A DNA stretch of 64,000 nt from Ligustrum vulgare (Eukaryota > Streptophyta > Magnoliopsida > Lamiales > Oleaceae), in the NCBI GenBank assembly GCA_963555705.1, contig OY743176.1, positions 62,694,040 through 62,758,039 of the forward strand, written 5' to 3'. A program made the position numbers and the translations under genes. Numbering within the stretch: position 1 is the stretch's first letter; the number at the start of each line of letters is the position of its first letter. This document shows, piece by piece, positions 58,154-64,000 of this stretch. Below the pieces are notes generated by a model that was given only the letters and a program-made list of their open reading frames with translations, was not told where the DNA came from and did no database searches.

Positions 58154-61100
58154 GGCGGAATCCGGCGGAGGGGGTTACTCTATCTGGTAGGGTTTCTTCC
58201 AAGTGTATTATGAATTCTTTCCAAAATACCATATTTAATTCAATTAATTTTCCTCATTAATCAACTATGTGCTTAGTGCTTACTGGTTCGAAACGATTGA
58301 TAAATACTACAATAACAAACGTCAAAATTTTCCCTTGGTTTCGTTATTGAAAATATATAAGTTGTTGAAAGTTCAACAAATCAAACCTTTGAAAGCATCT
58401 CCTTGAATGGTGTTGTACACGTGGCGAACAAAATGGTTTTTGTACCGATTATGGGCCATGCACAATAAAGCAGTTCCCCTATTGGGAAAACAATAATGTT
58501 ACTCTCCCAAGCCTCTTTGGATGACAATTATACTATGAAATGACCAGACTGCCCCTAGCTATTAAACACGCCGTCTACTTTTTGGAGTTTTGGATCTAAA
58601 AATTTCAAAATTTCCCCCAAGCCGATTTTAACCGCCTTTGTCCTCATCCGTTTCCAAAAAGTGTATTTTTATAGAAGAAATCGAAATGCTTTGATCTAAA
58701 TATGTTCTTTGTGTGGTCCGATTTAGGTATTGAAAAGAGATTTTTCAGAATTATTGGTTGTATGTTTGCGATTTAAAATTGTTATTGTAAAAATTGGAGG
58801 TTATGGTTGCGAATCTGTTCATTTTGTGGCCTGACTAACGTGGTGAATTCAGAGTTTGTCAAACCCACAGTGAAGGAACCGGTCGAGATATTGCAGTTGC
58901 CGGCGAGTAAGGAGTACGGTCGACTAATCACATCAATAATTTAGTCCGACATTGCATTGTAAGAACCCCTACATTCTCACCATGGCAGAGTAATTGGTTT
59001 GGGGCTTTTATGCTAAGTTTGTAGCATTTGAATTGAGTGCCATCAAATTTATGTTGGTTTCCTTAATTCTATTTGCTTACAAGTTTGACGAAATCAAACA
59101 ACGAATTTAGTAAAATTAGTTTTTCTTTAGCTTGTTTTTAAGCCCTGTTTGTTTTCTTTAATCCCCTCCATCAATTATGATAAGGCTTAATGTTTGGTGT
59201 TTTGAGTATGACTTCAAAACATCTCTTTGGAAAAGGATATTGGTGCTTATAAACGGATTATGATAGGGAATTGGACTCTGTTATGGGTTGATTCTATATT
59301 GTGTGAATTATCTTCAGTGTTTAATTGGATCCTTGTAGTTGGACGATTGGGATTCGTGAGACTGCTCTGAGGCAGGAAAAATGACTTCAAATCGAGGGAG
59401 GTTGTTCTTCTCTTATACTAGGAGGAGTGACATGACGAGGTCTCAAGCAACCACGGTGAAGTGAAAAACTTGGTAAAAGAAGATACAGATGGGTTTTCTC
59501 ACCTGCTAAAAACTTGTGTTAGATATCTTTCTATTGTATATGTTGCATTTTAGTGCTTGATGTTTGGTTAAGCTTGTGTATCATTTTAGTGTATATTTTG
59601 TTAGTTACATGACATTTACAGATTATATATAGCGAGAGATCTTGATATTCCTTCTAGGTAAGAAACTTTAATTATGTCATCCACAAAGTACAATACCAAG
59701 TAAAGGCAACTGACATGATATCTATTTTGTTACTCATTGTAAATATAAAATTGGAAGTTTAATTGTCATTTGCTAAACTAGAAAGTGTTCCCCAAAAACC
59801 AGTTCACACCTTTCACCATTGATTTTGTTTAGTTACTGTGAGATAAAACTGCCATCGGGAGCTAAGAAACTTAGCCTTCGTTCGGATAGAAAATATTCTC
59901 GTTTATAAACCGTGCACTCGTATCGAAGGTATTCTCTGACTGCAGACTTTGCAGGCTATTTGTCATGTTCAGTACCATGCATGTCTCAAAACTACAGAGG
60001 TGGTAATTTTAACATGACGATGAATAGTACATTCACATTAAAAAAATAATTAAAAGAACATTAGTCAACGTAAGGAGAAGTTGAATCTTTGAATTCAAGT
60101 CGAAACTTGTTGGCTACTCCTACTCTGCATCTTGTGTTGGGACCTGCAAACTGGACAGTGAGTTGCTATGACTTTTGTGCAGCAGTTTAAAAACCAGAAA
60201 AAATGTTTACCGAACCCAGGCTTATAGACACGAGATGTAGGGCAACTGTAGGAATGGTATCGAATCCAAAGCATGGGAAAAAGAAGTTGAGAAATGCAGG
60301 ACATAGCCGATGGTTGGAGCAGAGATAAAAAAAATAGGATAAACAAGAAAAAATCCTCATTGATATAAATAAATAAATAAAATAACAAGAAAAGGAAATA
60401 GAACTAAAATAAACAAGAAAAAATTAGATGCACCCTCTCCCAACCATAAATGGAGGAAATATTCTTACCAAAAGTCCGTGATGGATTCTGGTGGGTGGGC
60501 TGGTGGTGTCTCGATTTGTAAGGAACTTCAATTCATGTTTAGCCCATGATTGGCCCTCATCTATTTAATATATAAAAGTGTAAGAGGCTGTCCAAGTTTT
60601 CCCTCCCAGCCATCCCGCCTAAAGTCTTTCATCACACCAAAAGATCCCGCCCAAAAGCTAAATTCCGTCCAAACTATTTTGTCCAAAATTTCAAATTTCT
60701 TCTGTCAACGTTTAAAGTTATGTCCAGCGTCTGTCAAGGAATCAGCAAAAAAGCTCCTACCGTCAACAGATAATTCTCATCCCCAAGGTATTTTTGAATT
60801 CGCATTTAATGTTATTTTCAGACAGTCCTTCTCTCTCTCTAACAGAACGATGAACGAGTTTTTTTTTTCTCTCTCTTTAAATATCTCGCCGTAGCCCGAA
60901 CGTGCAGATAGGATGAGAAAAAAGGAGGAGGAGTTCGGCGGTGTGACTGTGGAGCTTGGCACCGGTTGGATCGCCGGCAACAGCTCATTTTTTCTAACAG
61001 TGAACACCGTTTGTGACCTCAACTTCATCTTCTTCGATGAATCGAAGTTCCATTTCAGCAAATTGTAAAGAATTTCACCAGGTTACCTCATTTTTGTACA

Positions 61101-61567
61101 GTCAAAAACTAGGGTTCAAGTTTTTTCTCTCCCCAAGAAGCAGCGTCGATTTTCTCCTCTTTTTGATATCGACTTCATCTCTTTCGCGGCCTCTCACAAA
61201 TTTTTTCAACAAAAGTTGGTTCTGGAACTGTCAAGGTATGTATGTTTCTTCAAGAAATTTCTTGATGATTATTCTTGAATAATTATTACGAATATTGATT
61301 TTCGACTTTCAGTTTGCTCATAATGATTGATCATAGAAGACAGATCTCCTTCTTGCCCTTGCTCATTCGATACTCAAAACTTTATTGAGTCATTAGCGTA
61401 TTTCATAATTTAATTTATTCAAGCGTTGAACTCAACGATTCTGTTATTTCATAATTTTTATGCAAATGGTACTCATCCTAGCTATATCTCAGGATTACCT
61501 TCTATTTATTTCTTTAGGTACCTTTCCAAGTAGAATTAATTGAGGTTTTTGTGGGGGTGTGTGCATA
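58154..61567. other. mostly non-coding; possible small-gene traces
   Basis: No recognisable gene. Short candidates are a GC-richer bit near 58855-58937 (KPTVKEPVEILQLPASKEYG), a 27-codon ORF at 59381-59464 (MTSNRGRLFFSYTRR...) and a 51-codon ORF at 60913-61068. None has a domain I know. A CT-rich leader-like stretch precedes the last. Confidence 0.4.
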
Positions 61568-61728
61568 ATGTTTTATTTTTCCATCGCGTATGACTATCTT
61601 TTCAAGATCGTGTTGATTGGGGATTCAGGTGTTGGAAAATCCAACATTTGACCAGATTTATGAGAAATGAGTTCTGTTTGGAGTCCAAATCCACCATTGG
61701 AGTTGAGTTTGCAACCAAAATTCTTCAG
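61568..61728 (+). pseudogene. Rab11/RABA-type small GTPase first-exon relic
   Basis: Reads [19 protein letters not shown], then after a 1-bp loss (about 61646-61650, making a TGA) continues [25 protein letters not shown] and ends at a good donor (CAG|GTCAGT, 61729). The P-loop GDSGVGKS and the switch I Thr of STIGVEF are those of plant Rab11/RABA proteins, which direct vesicle traffic. The usual N terminus is replaced by MFYFSIA. The second exon with WDTAGQE is not found in the 2.2 kb to the window's end. A duplicated, dead fragment is most likely, although a distant exon outside the window cannot be excluded. Confidence 0.75.
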
Positions 61729-64000
61729 GTCAGTTCTAATTTTTCACTTATTTTCTGTTTAATTCGTTTACTTTATTCTTCATTACAAACATGGATTTGA
61801 CGTGGTAAATATTATGTGACTTGCGTGGATTGACTTGATAAGTAATTACTGTGATTTTGAGCGATTCTAATGTAATTTGAGTGATGTTTTTGTCAAGGAT
61901 TTTAGATTATTGTTTGTGATAATCAATGATCAGGTTGCAAATGAATTGACAAATTAGGATGATGGCGAATGATCAATACTTAGTTGATCTTTTAATGGTT
62001 AAAACTTTGATAATTAGCTTATTAGATCCAAATCATTGAGTTTTAATTTACTCTTAATGAGGTTATTAGAGAGTTTCTTTGCATCTTCCTCAACACTACA
62101 GGTTTTATTCTCTTTCTGTACTGAGAATGCATCTCATCTAGAACCAGGAGTACCAAAATTTATACTTTTCTTACAAAATTTGCTTTGTAGATAGGGGAAA
62201 AAATCAACCAGTCATGTTACAAATTCCTTCAATTTTTTTGCTGCCAAGGATATGAACTTTGTTATGTGCACCAAACATAGACATGGTCATCACTGGCACA
62301 TGGTATCCAACTTCTCCAAGATCTTTGTGCTGGAAATGCACATCTGTTATCTAGATTGTGTGTAGGTGCATGTACTTGATGTGGTTAAAATAGCATCTTC
62401 ATAATTTCAGTTACAATAAGTGGATTTTCTTCTAAAACTGATGCATGAGATTTATTGGCATGAAAAATTATTATAAAGAGATAACTATGCCTGTCCCAAG
62501 TTTAACGCAGTGGAAGAATAGAGAAGAGTTATCTTCCTAGAACTACTCATTTAAATCGGCACATCGAGGTACCAGACCCGACCAACTTTTGTGAATTCGA
62601 ATCCTGCTCCCCAAATGAACACCTCTGTCACCAAAAAATCATCATGAATTTCCAGCAGAAAGCCTTCTAATTACCTCCGCTCTCATTTTCTGCTGGCTTA
62701 TGTATTCGGTTATCGGGCTTGTCTTCAAGATCCACCGGTTGAATAAGCGTGTTGAATTATTGAAGGCTCGGGACTGGTTTGGTCTTATGGCTGGAATTTT
62801 GGATCTCATGTCAGTACAAATGCAAAAAAAAAGATGAGAATCCCACTTATTGTTATTGGTTATCGTAATTGATTAGTAATGAACTAGACTTTTATTTGTG
62901 TATGTTGCTGGGTTATGAATAATTGCTTATTAAAGTTGAGTGCCATTTATTTCCTTTTGGGGTTTGCTGATTATTAAGATACATGTGATTAATTTGCATT
63001 CCAATTTTTATTTAACTTTCTTAGCTTCTTTAAAGCATATAAGTTCCTATAATGTTAAATTTGCACATTTCTTTCTTGCTCTTGTGATACTTTGTATCTT
63101 AAAGGTTAACAATGCCAATTTTTTAAGCTATATTTCATCTTGCAAAAGACACCACTTTAGGTTCGATTTTCTTTTCCTTTCTTTTGTTTCTAAAATTTTG
63201 TTTAATATATATATATATATAATTGGGAATTTTCCAGATGCGTTTTTGAAGTACTTTTGAAAGTATGGAGTTATTACGGACTTTGTGATCATGAAAGATT
63301 GGCAAACAGGTTTGCTGATCTCTCCGTTGTTGGCGCTTTAATTGTTGAAATCCATGTCATTAACGGAAAAAAAAAGTAAGATTTCATGTTTTAAAATCTC
63401 CATCGACTTTGTTGTATTATTTGAACTTGAACTTTATTTTTATGTGTGCTGCAAAAAAATTAAAATATTTTCATGACTTTGTTTTATTACATAAAATTGA
63501 ACTACATTTTAAAATATGATGCTCCCAAATTAATTTTATAGCTCAGAAATAGTTTATCAATTATAGGAGAATGTAATTTGTCTTGGTTACGTAGTCTCTA
63601 TCAATTGATTGGATATTTTAGAAAATTAGAAGCGAAGTTTTTCTGTCCATAATTTTGGTGTTTTATGAATAGAATAAGATTTAGGTACACCCGGAGTTAA
63701 TTGAAAATGAAGCATCATGGCTAATTGGCTATGTGTTTACATACTTAATATGGATGCGGCCATGGAAGTGCTTAGTACTATGACAAAGTATGAACAAGTC
63801 TAAAGCTCTGAAAATTTTTACAGATACATAACATTTTCTTTGTGGCTAGGTTGAAATCAAAAGAACAAGTACATATTTTTCGTGTGGTGTGAACATAAGA
63901 TTAGCTGCTTCAATAAGTTGTTACAATCAGCTATTTAATGCTAAGATCAGGCAAGTCAAATAACATGTATACAAACCCAGAGACATGCCTGAATTGGAAA
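61729..64000. other. AT-rich non-coding sequence to the window end
   Basis: No gene, RNA or element recognised. A 106-codon frame at 62940-63260 is hydrophobic and AT-driven, without a known domain. Confidence 0.45.

Noticed and set aside
60095..60388. 97-codon minus-strand frame with a hydrophobic start and Cys-rich end.
   Set aside because: No recognisable domain, low-complexity start and no gene context.
62940..63260. 106-codon hydrophobic frame.
   Set aside because: Phe/Leu/Ile-rich composition follows from T-rich DNA; no start context, no domain.

Overview
The window is plant nuclear DNA, most likely from a eudicot. It is AT-rich, its genes carry short GT-AG introns, and it is packed with plant-type LTR retrotransposons. 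It holds one clearly intact host gene, a 13-exon PHO1-family phosphate exporter (51963-56635, + strand), and one intact tRNA-Ala(TGC) (6672-6744). Almost everything else is transposable-element sequence or relics of genes.

Layout. 1-5038 looks like the 3' part of a Ty3/Gypsy element of Tat type: 53-bp tandem repeats, a decayed extra gene on the antisense strand with a gypsy-type 'transposase_28'-like domain, and a + strand LTR end. It abuts a microsatellite and a fragment of a second LTR family (5040-5543). 5544-12900 is mostly non-coding. It contains a PIF/Harbinger scrap, the tRNA, a possible Helitron start, one exon of an exocyst SEC8-like gene with a nonsense codon, a possible Copia solo LTR and a tandem duplication with a C22 tract. 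12897-18010 is a very young Ty1/Copia element (minus strand) with practically identical LTRs. 18738-19250 is the tail of a LINE.

19323-49278 is a roughly 30-kb nest. The outer shell is an old Tekay/Del-like Gypsy element (minus) with 2.8-kb LTRs. Into it inserted a solo LTR (23720-26277, target duplication AAAAG), a second solo LTR (26430-27968, TAGAT) and a CRM-like chromovirus (30008-45535, minus, GAAAG). The CRM-like 3' LTR is itself split by an Athila-like gag-protease-only element (30298-38958, +, ATTAC). Two hAT-type MITEs (49281-49814 and 49835-50472) sit on the right edge. Their 8-bp target duplications allow the worn target duplication of the outer element to be recovered.

49.8-64 kb is host-like. 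It has the PHO1-family gene with a four-unit tandem repeat about 450 bp upstream, small unexplained gene fragments near 57.5 and 58.1 kb, and a Rab11/RABA-type GTPase first exon with a 1-bp deletion (61568-61728).

The most unusual signal is a set of clusters of short CG-rich palindromes in U3 of three retrotransposon LTR types. The core differs between families (ACGGCCGT, GTGCGGYCGCAC, GTGATCGC) and is repeated 3-7 times per LTR at a similar place, about 80-310 bp upstream of the putative TATA box. No CRISPR array, operon or bacterial system is present. Lineage names are inferred from motifs seen by eye, not from database searches.
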